A stretch of 31,092 nucleotides of DNA from UKL13-2 sp044228625 (GCA_044228625.1 JBGAUM010000026.1:1-31092), one strand, 5' to 3'; counted from the stretch's first letter, positions 17,971 through 25,834 are shown. Numbers and translations are program-made. The notes: generated by a model not told the origin, from the sequence alone.

Positions 17971-18600
17971 ATGACATTGAGCACCTGGCTGGCCTTCTTT
18001 GCCGCGACGATCCTGTTGTGCTTTTCGCCCGGTCCGGGCGCGCTGTCGAGCATGTCTGCCGGCATGAAATATGGATGGCGCCGCGGCATGTGGAATTGCC
18101 TCGGCATGCAGGCCTCGATCATCGTCAACAGCACCATCATCGCGCTGGGATTGGGCGCCATCCTGATGGCCTCCACGACCGCTTTTGAAGTCATGAAGTG
18201 GTGCGGCGCGCTCTATCTCGTCTGGTTGGGCATTCAGAAGTTTCGCGAGCCCCCGGTCCCGTTCGAAGAGATCGCCGCCAAGACGGAATTCAAGGACACG
18301 TCCACGCGCGGCATCTTCCTGCAAGGTTTTCTGGTGAGCCAGACCAACCCCAAGGGCCTTCTGTTCCTGCTCGCCGTGCTGCCGCAATTCGTGGACCCAT
18401 CGCAGCCGACGTTGTCGCAGTACGTGATCCTGACCTTGACGCTGGTCGCGGTGGATATCGTCGCGATGGGTTGCTACACCGCATTCGCAGCCAAAGTGCT
18501 GGCCCTGTTGAAAGACCCGGGGCATATCCGCTGGACCAACCGCGGGATTGGGAGCCTGTTTGTCGCAGCGGGCGGGATGCTTGCGATGTTCAAACGGTAA
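17971..18600 (+). CDS. LysE/RhtB-family amino-acid exporter
   Basis: 209-residue inner-membrane protein with about six hydrophobic helices. The family signature after helix one, normally SPGPN, is SPGPG here (19-23), followed by SMSAGMKYGWRRGMWNCLG; the middle signature WCGALYLVWLGIQKFR and FLVSQTNPKGLLFLLAVLPQFV are diagnostic. Relatives export lysine, homoserine, threonine or other small amino compounds; specificity is not predictable. The ATG at 17971 follows a weak GAGG. It sits 143 bases after the MDR gene, with no clear promoter or gene in between, and ends before a stem-loop that separates it from a convergent gene. Confidence 0.92.
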   Translation: MTLSTWLAFFAATILLCFSPGPGALSSMSAGMKYGWRRGMWNCLGMQASIIVNSTIIALGLGAILMASTTAFEVMKWCGALYLVWLGIQKFREPPVPFEEIAAKTEFKDTSTRGIFLQGFLVSQTNPKGLLFLLAVLPQFVDPSQPTLSQYVILTLTLVAVDIVAMGCYTAFAAKVLALLKDPGHIRWTNRGIGSLFVAAGGMLAMFKR

Positions 18601-18646
18601 CGATTGCAGGACAGAAACTCGGTCTCTGAGCCAACTTTGGTTTCGG

Positions 18647-18669
18647 GGCGCAAGTACTAGTCTTGCGCC
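18647..18669. terminator. Stem-loop between convergent genes (LysE and zinc-ribbon)
   Basis: GGCGCAAG (18647-18654) pairs perfectly with CTTGCGCC (18662-18669) around the 7-base loop TACTAGT. It lies between two converging stop codons (18600 and 18675), the place for a bidirectional terminator. Neither side has a T-run, so it may be a 3'-end protecting hairpin and not a classical intrinsic terminator. Confidence 0.5.
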
Positions 18670-18674
18670 GCGAC

Positions 18675-19901
18675 TTATCGATGCCGCCCTCCAAACACCG
18701 CGAGGAATACAAACAGCGCGATCAGAATTCCGCACACCAAAAAGAAAATCTTCCAGCCTGATTTCGGCGATTCCCCCTGCACCTCACCCGTCTGCCCGTT
18801 GACGACAAACCGGTAGGTCTTGCCGCCATAGAGGTACGCCGAAACCCACATCGGCAGCAGGATGTGTTTGAACGTCAGGTGGCTGTATTGGGTATTGAAG
18901 GATGAAATCCGCTGGTGGTCGCCGCCAATGTCCGCGCGTACCAATTGCTCGATCTTTGCGTCGATGAGTTGCTTGCCGGTGCCGAAAGCAGCGCGCAGGC
19001 CCACCTGGTAGGCCTCGGCCTGAAAACCCGTGATGTATTCGTCCTGGTACGGAACAAGTTCTTTCGTGTTCCATCGCGACATCGACGCGGAAAATTTCGC
19101 TGCGATCATGCTGCCGACCGCGCCGCCCGCAATGCCACCGACTTGCGCCAGCGCGCGCTGCGCCTCGACGGCGCCTCCCTTGTCGGGCAACTTGCCGCCG
19201 AACGCACTCTTGCTTCCCGACACCAGCACGTCATCGTGGAAGTACGACACGTTGCCCGAGACACTGGTCCATTCTGTGCGCGTGCGCGATTCGGTGACAG
19301 TTTCCCCTTTGCTGTTGGTGGTTTGGTACTGCTCCGTGTAATCGTCACCGCGTTGGCCCGAATAGCGCGTGTACGTTTGCGCATCGAAGGTCCAGTACGG
19401 CACATAGATGCCTTTGATCCCGCCATCGCTTTGCGCGTATTTCTTCAGCGCCGAGGGTGCGAGCCAAAGCCCCTTGATCCACTTTCGCCACTTGTCCTGC
19501 GCCTGCACCTTGGTGATCTTGAACGGCACCAGCGACTTGGGCTTGATGAGGCGCTGGGCGTAGGATTTCGACGTGATCGGTGTCCCGCAAAACGTGCACG
19601 CCGAGGCATACAGGTTGGAAGGCAACGTCTGTTCGCCGCCACAGTTCTTGCACTTCACCTGTTCCTGCTGAAAGGTCTCGCTGTCCTTCTCGAGCTTGGC
19701 CAGCCACTCTTCCAGCGACAGTTCCTGCACAAGGTCGTCGGTTTCCGGGATGTCGTTGACGTCACCGCAATACGGACACTTCAATGTCTTGCTGCCCGGT
19801 GCGAATGACAACTTGGCGCCGCAGGACTTGCACGGGAACGCTTTGACGGTGGCTGCCGTCATCTGGTCCAGCGTGGTTTGCGAAGGATTGGGATTTTGCA
19901 T
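18675..19901 (-). CDS. Membrane-anchored double zinc-ribbon protein
   Basis: 408 residues. Eight cysteines make two four-Cys zinc ribbons at the N-terminus: C24/C27 with C42/C45 and C84/C87 with C102/C105. A middle region contains VPYWTFDAQTYTRYSGQRGD and an Ala/Gly-rich helix, and a single C-terminal transmembrane helix (about 380-402) ends the protein, leaving the ribbons cytoplasmic. Such proteins are often labelled 'TFIIB-type zinc ribbon' or, misleadingly, helicase/PriA-like; no helicase motif is present. They commonly neighbour SPFH-domain genes, as here. The ATG at 19901 is preferred; a GTG at 19907 would make a four-base overlap with the GNAT stop. Function unknown. Confidence 0.82.
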   Translation of the reverse strand: MQNPNPSQTTLDQMTAATVKAFPCKSCGAKLSFAPGSKTLKCPYCGDVNDIPETDDLVQELSLEEWLAKLEKDSETFQQEQVKCKNCGGEQTLPSNLYASACTFCGTPITSKSYAQRLIKPKSLVPFKITKVQAQDKWRKWIKGLWLAPSALKKYAQSDGGIKGIYVPYWTFDAQTYTRYSGQRGDDYTEQYQTTNSKGETVTESRTRTEWTSVSGNVSYFHDDVLVSGSKSAFGGKLPDKGGAVEAQRALAQVGGIAGGAVGSMIAAKFSASMSRWNTKELVPYQDEYITGFQAEAYQVGLRAAFGTGKQLIDAKIEQLVRADIGGDHQRISSFNTQYSHLTFKHILLPMWVSAYLYGGKTYRFVVNGQTGEVQGESPKSGWKIFFLVCGILIALFVFLAVFGGRHR

Positions 19902-19903
19902 GG

Positions 19904-20398
19904 TCACAATTTGAGCCGGGCCATGGAGTGCACATCGGCAAACTGGCCATTGCGGAACGCATACGCCCTGTGCGTGCCTTCAATCTCAAAACCGAACTTC
20001 TTGTACAGCGCGATGGCCGCCGTGTTGTCGGTGAACACTGTCAATTCCAGGCGTGTGAAATTGAGCCAACGGTCGGCGAGATCCACTGCCGCACTGATCA
20101 GGGCCGTGCCCACGCCGCGGCCCTGCCAGGCGTCATGCACGGAGATGCCGAATGACGCCACATGCTTCCTGCGCACGTGGCGGGTTTCCACAATCAGTCC
20201 TGCATTGCCGACGACCTTGCCGTCGCACTCTGCGACCAACAAATGGCTGCCCGCCGGCAGCTCGGCCAAGCGCTTGCGGAACGTCTCTCGTGAGGACAAT
20301 GGAATTTGCAGCGTGCCGCTTTGCGCCAGCGGCTGCATCATCGTTTCCCAAATGGCGTCGGAATCTTCCGGCTCGGCGGCGCGGACGGTGATGGACAT
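19904..20398 (-). CDS. GNAT-family N-acetyltransferase (RimI/PhnO-like)
   Basis: 164-residue cytoplasmic acetyl-CoA-dependent transferase. The pyrophosphate-binding signature QGRGVGTAL is at 92-100, preceded by the strand ASFGISVHDAW and followed by LNFTRLELTVFTDNTAAIALYKKFGFEIEG, the usual GNAT motif B with the conserved Tyr. The ATG at 20398 starts the standard MSITVRAAEPEDSD; eight further codons upstream are not conserved. It lies between the SPFH gene (67-base gap with a strong hairpin) and the zinc-ribbon gene (2-base gap). Acceptor unknown: it may modify a small amine or a protein. Confidence 0.9.
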   Translation of the reverse strand: MSITVRAAEPEDSDAIWETMMQPLAQSGTLQIPLSSRETFRKRLAELPAGSHLLVAECDGKVVGNAGLIVETRHVRRKHVASFGISVHDAWQGRGVGTALISAAVDLADRWLNFTRLELTVFTDNTAAIALYKKFGFEIEGTHRAYAFRNGQFADVHSMARLKL

Positions 20399-20416
20399 GG
20401 CGATACCCTCTCTCAC

Positions 20417-20442
20417 ACCCACTTCCGCGAGCGGAAGTGGGT
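20417..20442 (-). other. 12-bp inverted repeat between SPFH and GNAT genes
   Basis: ACCCACTTCCGC (20417-20428) and its exact complement (20431-20442) are separated by only GA, so the RNA would form an 11-bp stem with a tight tetraloop. It sits in the intergenic leader of the GNAT gene, 22 bases downstream of the SPFH stop. No T-run follows, so it looks like an RNA stabiliser or processing element that could make SPFH more abundant than the downstream genes, or else a protein-binding palindrome. Confidence 0.6.
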
Positions 20443-20464
20443 CGATCGTTCACAGGACGTGAAA

Positions 20465-21598
20465 TCAGGCCGGCGGAATCGGCGGCGGCACGTTGGCAAA
20501 CAATGCGCCCAGCTCGGGAACCGTCCCCGCTTGGGTCCAGGCCGCCATGCCCGCTTTCCAAACCAGGGAATCGCGCTTCAAGGTGCCGCTGGTGACATGG
20601 GCTTGCAGTGCCGTGAGGTCGAACGGACCGGCCTGTTGGCCATTGATGGCGACGTGAAACGCAACCGCCGTCGGCAATGGCGGCGGCACGGCGCCACCTC
20701 CCATTCCGCCCCCCATGCCGGCGGCACCCGCCTGCATGGCCGCGCCCATTTGACCGGCCATGGCACCCCCCATCGCAAAACCGGCGCCCAAGCCCATGCC
20801 GGCACCGGCTGCACTGTTCGGTGTGGTGGCGGCATCGCGAATGGCGCTGGCAGTTTCGTATTGCGTATAGGCCTGGAGGTTTCCAACGGCGGCAATGGCA
20901 CCGCGCTTGTCGATGGCCTTTTCCACTTCTTCCGGCAATCCGACGTCTTGAACCTGCACCTCGCAAAGTTCAATTCCCATGGATTCAAAATCAGGCCCGA
21001 TGCGCTCGCGCAACATCTGCCCCATGGTCGAGACCTTGGCCTCAAGATCGATGATCGACAAGCCCAGTTCGGGCATCACTTCCTTAATGCGCAGGCCGAT
21101 CTTTCCGCGCAGGTTTTCCTGGATCTGCTCGGTCGTGAAACGGCCTTCCGTGCCGGAGACATCCTTGATGAAGATGCCGGCATCCTTCACGCGGATCGTG
21201 TAGATGCCGAACGCCGTCGCGCGGACGATGCCGAACTCCTTGTCGCACATGGTCGCCGGCCCCGGCGTGCCCCACTTGAGGTCCGTGAATTTGCGGGTCG
21301 AGACGAAATACACCTCGGCCTTGAACGGCGATTCAAATCCGTACTTCCAGCCCTTCAGTGTGGACAGGATGGGGAGGTTTTGCGTGGTCAGCGTGTGCAT
21401 GCCCGGCTTGAACACGTCCGCCAGCTGCCCTTCGTTGATGAACACGGCCATCTGGCCTTCGCGCACGGTGAGCTTTGCACCGTACTTGATTTCGTTGTTC
21501 ATCCGCTCGAAGCGGTAGACGAGCGTGTTGTTCGAATCGTCCAGCCACTCGATGATGTCGATGAGTTCGCCGGACAGCTTTTTCCAAAGATCAACCAT
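20465..21598 (-). CDS. SPFH-domain protein with C-terminal GYF_2 domain
   Basis: 377 residues. Residues about 40-250 form an SPFH (band 7/prohibitin-like) domain of the cytosolic 'virion core protein' subgroup: EWLDDSNNTLVYRFERMNNEI, LTVREGQMAVFINEGQLADVF, FGIYTIRVKDAGIF, and ELCEVQVQDVGLPEEV. A Gly/Met/Ala-rich flexible linker leads to a GYF_2 domain (about 322-370: INGQQAGPFDLTALQAHV, LVWKAGMAAW), a fold that binds proline-rich peptides. There is no transmembrane segment. The ATG at 21598 has AGGAG nine bases upstream; longer readings run antisense through the MOSC gene. It leads an operon with GNAT and zinc-ribbon genes. Role presumed scaffolding; not established. Confidence 0.88.
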   Translation of the reverse strand: MVDLWKKLSGELIDIIEWLDDSNNTLVYRFERMNNEIKYGAKLTVREGQMAVFINEGQLADVFKPGMHTLTTQNLPILSTLKGWKYGFESPFKAEVYFVSTRKFTDLKWGTPGPATMCDKEFGIVRATAFGIYTIRVKDAGIFIKDVSGTEGRFTTEQIQENLRGKIGLRIKEVMPELGLSIIDLEAKVSTMGQMLRERIGPDFESMGIELCEVQVQDVGLPEEVEKAIDKRGAIAAVGNLQAYTQYETASAIRDAATTPNSAAGAGMGLGAGFAMGGAMAGQMGAAMQAGAAGMGGGMGGGAVPPPLPTAVAFHVAINGQQAGPFDLTALQAHVTSGTLKRDSLVWKAGMAAWTQAGTVPELGALFANVPPPIPPA

Positions 21599-21669
21599 GA
21601 TGTAGAGCTCCTGTGGAGACTTAACTACTGAAAGAACCCGGCGGCGCCGGGACCCTTGTAAGCCGCCGC

Positions 21670-21675
21670 TATACT
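21670..21675 (+). promoter_or_regulatory. Candidate -10 of the MOSC gene
   Basis: TATACT lies 38 bases before the ATG at 21714. The surrounding 12-mer GCTATACTGGCG is repeated exactly upstream of the fRMsr gene (from 13692). No convincing -35 is seen, and a 6-bp GC stem (CCCGGC, 21637-21642, with GCCGGG, 21646-21651) occupies that region. The intergenic stretch 21599-21713 holds nothing else I can support. Confidence 0.35.
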
Positions 21676-21713
21676 GGCGGGGGACAACATTATCACGATT
21701 TGATTCAACGACC

Positions 21714-22523
21714 ATGACTGCGGAAATCGTTTCGATCCACCTGTATCCGGTCAAATCGCTCGGCGGGTTCCAAGTCCGCGAGGCCGAAGTCACGCCGCGC
21801 GGCCTCAAATTCGACCGGCGCTTCCTGGTGGTGGACAGCATGGGCGAGTTCAAGACCATCCGCGAGCTTCCTGCGATGGCCACGGTCAAAACTGCGATGG
21901 AAGGCGGCGAATTGCTGATGACCAACCCATTCGGCGACAGCGTGCGGGTGCCGCTCGCGCCGCCACCCCGCGCCACACGCGAAGTGCGCGTGTGGTCCTC
22001 CAAAGTGCAGGCGCATGCGGTGTCAACGGACGCAGATGCCCTGCTTTCCGAGTGCCTCGGCGAAGAGGTGCAACTGGTGTACATGCCGGACGACTCCGAG
22101 CGCGCGCTCAAGGAGGGGCGCGGCCAGCCGGGCGACATCGTGAGCTTTGCCGATGGATACCCCGTGCTCCTGGCTTCCATGTCGTCGCTTGCGGAATTGA
22201 ACCGGCGCATTGCCGAGAACGGGCGGGAAGCGGTGACGATGAATCGCTTCCGGCCGAATGTGGTGATGCAGGGCGCCGAGGCTTTTGCGGAAGACCGCAT
22301 GGGTCCAATCCGAATGGGAAGTGTTGCGTTCCGTGCGGCGAGTCCCTGCGTGCGTTGCCAGGTCACGACCACAGATCAGTTGACCGGCGAACTCCGGGGC
22401 CCGGAGCCGCTTGCGACGTTGTCGACGTTCCGGAGAACGCCGGATGGACCCATGTTCGGAACCAATTGCATTCCGGACGCCGGGGGCATCATCCGCGTTG
22501 GAGATGCCATCACCTGGGAGTGA
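21714..22523 (+). CDS. MOSC-domain protein with N-terminal beta-barrel (YcbX/mARC-like)
   Basis: 269 residues: an N-terminal MOSC_N beta-barrel (IVSIHLYPVKSLGGFQVREA, GLKFDRRFLVVD) and a C-terminal MOSC domain. RFRPNVVMQG and ASPCVRCQVTTTDQLTG (Cys212, Cys215) include the conserved cysteine expected to ligate molybdenum in YcbX and mARC proteins, which reduce N-hydroxylated compounds with a molybdenum cofactor. A YcbX-type C-terminal ferredoxin domain is absent, so electrons must come from a partner. It converges with the kinase gene, with 15 bases between the stops. Activity inferred from family only. Confidence 0.9.
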   Translation: MTAEIVSIHLYPVKSLGGFQVREAEVTPRGLKFDRRFLVVDSMGEFKTIRELPAMATVKTAMEGGELLMTNPFGDSVRVPLAPPPRATREVRVWSSKVQAHAVSTDADALLSECLGEEVQLVYMPDDSERALKEGRGQPGDIVSFADGYPVLLASMSSLAELNRRIAENGREAVTMNRFRPNVVMQGAEAFAEDRMGPIRMGSVAFRAASPCVRCQVTTTDQLTGELRGPEPLATLSTFRRTPDGPMFGTNCIPDAGGIIRVGDAITWE

Positions 22524-22538
22524 AGGGATCGCGCGGTG

Positions 22539-23954
22539 TTACGCGATCAACATGACAAACAGCACGACATTGAGCGCGACCAAACCGCCCAGCAGAAGCG
22601 CAGCACCCATCGGAAAGGACCGCTCGGGCCGCGGGTAGGCGCGCGTGGGATCCAGCTCGATGGCTTTGCGTGAGGCCTCGGAGGGAGGTGTCTCGGATGG
22701 CCGCGAGGCAGGCGCCTCCGCGGGGGGCGGAGGCGCATCGTCCTTCAACAGCGTTTCCACTTCGCGGATCTGTTCCGTCAATGCGGCGAGTTTGCGCGTG
22801 GCCGATGTTGAATCAAAGTCCCTCGACAAGCGCCGCGTCGTGCCCCTTGGGTCGGTGGCTTCCGATGGCGCGGCAGCAATGGGCTTTGCCGCAACGGGTG
22901 ACGCTGCGGCAGGCGCCGGCGCGGAAGCCGCCCCGGACACGGCGGGCGCAGCAGGCTTTGGCGCCTCACGCGGCGCGACGCGGGTCAACTCGGCAGGATC
23001 CAGCGGCGCGGGAGCAGCCAGGCCATCCAGCAGGTTCGCCAAAGGCTTGGCCGGTGCAGGTATCGGTCCAAGTGTCTTGAGCAGCGAGGCCCGGGCAGGC
23101 GAAGCCGGTTCGATCAACATCTGACGCGCGTCCCGAATGGCGCGGGCAAACTCGCGCATCGAGGCAAATCGTTCCTCCGGCAGCTTGGCCATCGCCTTGG
23201 ACACGATGCGGTCCAACTCCGGTGGCAACTCGCCGTTGAGGGCTGATGCTTGGGGACAGGGTTCATGTACGGTCTGGTACATGATCGAGTTGATGCTGGG
23301 GCTGTCGAATGGTGCGGACCCGGTCAATGTTTCGAACATGACCACGCCCAGCGAAAAGATGTCGGATGCAGGACCCACCTTCTTGCCCAGCACTTGTTCC
23401 GGTGACATGTAGCGCGGCGATCCCAGTACGATGCCGGTCATGGTCTTCACCGAGGACGAGGACATGCGGGCAATCCCGAAATCGGTGATCTTGGCGATCG
23501 CGTGATCCTCATCCTCGGTAATCATGATGTTCGAGGGCTTGATGTCGCGATGCACGATGTCCTTGCCGTGCGCAAACGCCAGGCCCTCCGCCACCTGCTG
23601 GATGATGTCGAGCCCGTCGTTCACCGGCAGGGCTTTTTGCCCGCGCAACAGCGTTTTCAGTTCATGACCGTCGATGAACTCCATCGCCATCCAGGCGAAG
23701 TCGTCCGTCTTGCCCACATCGTAAATCGACACGATGTTCGGATGGTTGAGGCGGCCGGCGGCCTTGACCTCTTGGGCAAAGCGCGCCTCGTACTCGGCAA
23801 GTTCGTCATCGGACAACGTCAGGTTGATGGTCTTGATCGCCACCACGCGATCAATCGCCGGATCGATCGCCTTGTACACCACGCCCATGGCGCCGCGCCC
23901 CAGCAGATCGAGGACCTTGTAGCGACCGAGGGTTTCAATGGTGGGCTGGGGCAT
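22539..23954 (-). CDS. PknB-like Ser/Thr protein kinase with C-terminal transmembrane anchor
   Basis: 471 residues. Residues 12-275 or so form a Hanks-type kinase: glycine loop G19-R-G-A-M-G24, catalytic Lys41 (VAIK), HRDIKPSN with Asp137, DFG with Asp158, and GSPRYMSPEQ. All residues needed for activity are present. A disordered Ala/Pro-rich linker (about 290-440) includes a coiled-coil-like TRKLAALTEQIREVETLL, and a transmembrane helix closes the protein (449-471), so the kinase domain is cytoplasmic with almost nothing outside. I chose the ATG at 23954; a TTG at 23975 overlapping the upstream stop is possible. It follows the cyclase-TonB fusion gene by 17 bases and is almost certainly its operon partner. 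Targets unknown; the Pro/Thr-rich linkers of both proteins are candidates. Confidence 0.93.
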   Translation of the reverse strand: MPQPTIETLGRYKVLDLLGRGAMGVVYKAIDPAIDRVVAIKTINLTLSDDELAEYEARFAQEVKAAGRLNHPNIVSIYDVGKTDDFAWMAMEFIDGHELKTLLRGQKALPVNDGLDIIQQVAEGLAFAHGKDIVHRDIKPSNIMITEDEDHAIAKITDFGIARMSSSSVKTMTGIVLGSPRYMSPEQVLGKKVGPASDIFSLGVVMFETLTGSAPFDSPSINSIMYQTVHEPCPQASALNGELPPELDRIVSKAMAKLPEERFASMREFARAIRDARQMLIEPASPARASLLKTLGPIPAPAKPLANLLDGLAAPAPLDPAELTRVAPREAPKPAAPAVSGAASAPAPAAASPVAAKPIAAAPSEATDPRGTTRRLSRDFDSTSATRKLAALTEQIREVETLLKDDAPPPPAEAPASRPSETPPSEASRKAIELDPTRAYPRPERSFPMGAALLLGGLVALNVVLFVMLIA

Positions 23955-23971
23955 GACGCGTCTCGCAACGA

Positions 23972-25678
23972 TCAACGGTTGAAATCAATTTGCGCTTCAT
24001 AAATCCGATTGTCGGCACCGGGGTTGAAGCGCCACAGGCTCAACGTATTTTTCACGGCGCGGTCAAAGACACGATTGGGGCGCGACTCCACGATGCTGAC
24101 CTCGGCCGGCACGCCATTCGCGTCGATTCGCACCCGGGCGCGCACATAGCCGCTCGTCACGCCGGCGCGCACGGCCTCGGGCGGGAATTCCACCGTGGCG
24201 CCGGAAACCTTGGTGATGAGCAGGGAGGGCGCCGGTTTTGGCGGTTCGATCGGCGCAGCCACTGGGGGCGCGGGGGCGGGTGCCGGGGCCTGGCTGGGCT
24301 GCACCGGCGCGGTGGGCGGCAACTGCAGGGGCAAGGATGCCGGCTGTGCCGGCTCCGTTTTGCGTGGAGGTGATACAGGTGGCGATGTCGGCTTGGTGGT
24401 ACTAGGGGCAGTCGCAACGGGTGGCTTCTCCGAGGCTGCCGGTTTCGTCACATTGTCGACAGCGGGTTTCCTGGCCGGCGGCTCGGGAATCGGATCCGGT
24501 TTCGGCTTTTCAGACGGGCTCGTATCCTTCGGACGCTGGATCGCAGGTTCCTTCTCAGGAGGCCGCTTTGATGCAGGTTCCGGGGGCGCCGGCTTGGAAG
24601 GGGCCTCGACGACCGTCGCTTTCGGGGCCGGAGGCTGGGCGAATGACGGTTTGGCCGGGGTCGTGGGGGCTTGCGGTTCTTGTCGCGGTGCGGGCAACGC
24701 TTCAGGCGGCTTGACGGGTGTCGTCTCGGCGACCGCCAAGGGCTCGGGCGCGGACTTTTTTTGCCAGATGAGAAACCCCTGGAACGATGCCGACAAGGTC
24801 AGTAACAACGCAATGAAGCCGACTTTGTAGCGATCCTCCAAAAAGCTGTGGGGTCCAGCGGTCGCGCCGGCAACAGGCTCGATGACCGGCGCTTGCATTT
24901 GGCCGGTCGACACTGCGGCCAAGGTTTCTGCGGTTGGCGTGCGGGGTGGAAGCGTGCTGGATGCAGAGGATGGCGCTGCGGGGGGAATGGTGCTCCCCGC
25001 TGCTTTTGGGGCGGGGCCACCGCGGGCCACGGAGGCCTTCGGCAAAGGCGCGTGGTCGCCGCTGGCGATTTTCTTGCGCTCGCGTGCGCCGCGCTCTGCG
25101 GTTTGCAACGCGGTCGGGTCGCGTCCCGCAAGGTACAGTTCGTGCACCCGGCCATTCGGGTCGGTGCGCTGCCCATCGGGCCGGAACAGTGAGCCATAGT
25201 CGTCCGAGAGGCGGGACACCATTTCATAAAAGGACCGAGACACCAGCATATGGCCCGGCAGCGCAAACCCCATGATGCGCTCGGCCACCGCGATGCCATC
25301 ACCGACGATGTTGGCGCCCCCATTGACGTTGGTCGCAATCTTGACCGGCCCGAGGTTCACGCCGACGCGAATATGGCCATTGGCCTTGTGGCGGCCGATC
25401 CCGATCGAATGCGAGGTCAAGGCTTCCTCGATCGAATCGCGCAGCTTCAACGCCACGAACAGTGCATCCTCGGGGTCACCCAGAAACGTGATGGCGGCGC
25501 CATCCCCGGTATCCAGAACGATGCGCGCGTCCGGCGGCACCGCGTCGATCGCCTCGGCAATCAACGCGTTGCAGGTTTCCTTCAAGAGGATCTGTTCGGC
25601 GACCGACTTCTTCGAGTATTCGACCAAATCGACGAATACCACGCTGCAAATGAAGGTTCGCCCCGTTGTATCGGCCAT
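23972..25678 (-). CDS. Class III cyclase-like domain fused to a TonB C-terminal domain
   Basis: 568 residues. An N-terminal cytoplasmic adenylate/guanylate cyclase homology domain (about 8-185) keeps both metal aspartates, Asp17 (VVFVDLVEYS) and Asp59 (DTGDGAAITF), and Arg134, but the transition-state Asn of the VNxAxR motif is Ala130, and the adenine-selecting Lys and Asp positions read Leu55 and Asn123. A disordered linker, one transmembrane helix (about 285-305) and a roughly 160-residue Pro/Lys/Ala-rich spacer follow, then a TonB C-terminal domain (about 485-568: VEFPPEAVRAGVTSGYV, FDRAVKNTLSLWRFNPG). Topology is that of TonB: spacer and domain in the periplasm. No exbB or exbD is nearby. 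The ATG at 25678 is chosen by domain start. It precedes the kinase. Cyclase activity is doubtful; a nucleotide-sensing role is possible. Confidence 0.88.
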   Translation of the reverse strand: MADTTGRTFICSVVFVDLVEYSKKSVAEQILLKETCNALIAEAIDAVPPDARIVLDTGDGAAITFLGDPEDALFVALKLRDSIEEALTSHSIGIGRHKANGHIRVGVNLGPVKIATNVNGGANIVGDGIAVAERIMGFALPGHMLVSRSFYEMVSRLSDDYGSLFRPDGQRTDPNGRVHELYLAGRDPTALQTAERGARERKKIASGDHAPLPKASVARGGPAPKAAGSTIPPAAPSSASSTLPPRTPTAETLAAVSTGQMQAPVIEPVAGATAGPHSFLEDRYKVGFIALLLTLSASFQGFLIWQKKSAPEPLAVAETTPVKPPEALPAPRQEPQAPTTPAKPSFAQPPAPKATVVEAPSKPAPPEPASKRPPEKEPAIQRPKDTSPSEKPKPDPIPEPPARKPAVDNVTKPAASEKPPVATAPSTTKPTSPPVSPPRKTEPAQPASLPLQLPPTAPVQPSQAPAPAPAPPVAAPIEPPKPAPSLLITKVSGATVEFPPEAVRAGVTSGYVRARVRIDANGVPAEVSIVESRPNRVFDRAVKNTLSLWRFNPGADNRIYEAQIDFNR

Positions 25679-25729
25679 GCTCCCCCGCTGCGATGCGCAC
25701 GTGCCACCCCATGGCACCATCCCGAGCGC

Positions 25730-25758
25730 AGTGTAGCGAAACCCGTGGGGGATGGAAA
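25730..25758 (-). promoter_or_regulatory. Promoter of the cyclase-TonB/kinase operon
   Basis: On the minus strand TTTCCA (25758-25753, 4/6 to consensus) is followed after 17 bases by TACACT (25735-25730). Predicted start is near 25723, with a leader of about 45 bases. It faces away from the rquA promoter in the same 240-base intergenic region. Confidence 0.5.
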
Positions 25759-25776
25759 GTGCGGTCCCTTCTTCCC

Positions 25777-25797
25777 CTCTCGGGGAAATCCCGAGAG
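25777..25797. other. 8-bp inverted repeat between the cyclase and rquA promoters
   Basis: CTCTCGGG (25777-25784) and CCCGAGAG (25790-25797) are perfect complements around GAAAT. It lies 18 bases upstream of the cyclase -35 and 37 bases upstream of the rquA FNR-like box. It could be an operator shared by the two divergent units; it is not positioned as a terminator for any visible gene. Confidence 0.45.
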
Positions 25798-25834
25798 AGC
25801 GACATCCCAATGGCCCTTTGCTTGTGCGACGACC

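Noticed and set aside
20306..21631. A 441-codon plus-strand open frame opposite the SPFH gene
   Set aside because: It is antisense to conserved SPFH and GYF_2 domains, with shadow-type composition.
21599..22372. N-terminal extension of the SPFH reading frame through the MOSC gene
   Set aside because: The extension is antisense to the MOSC protein. The conserved N-terminus and a ribosome site place the start at 21598.
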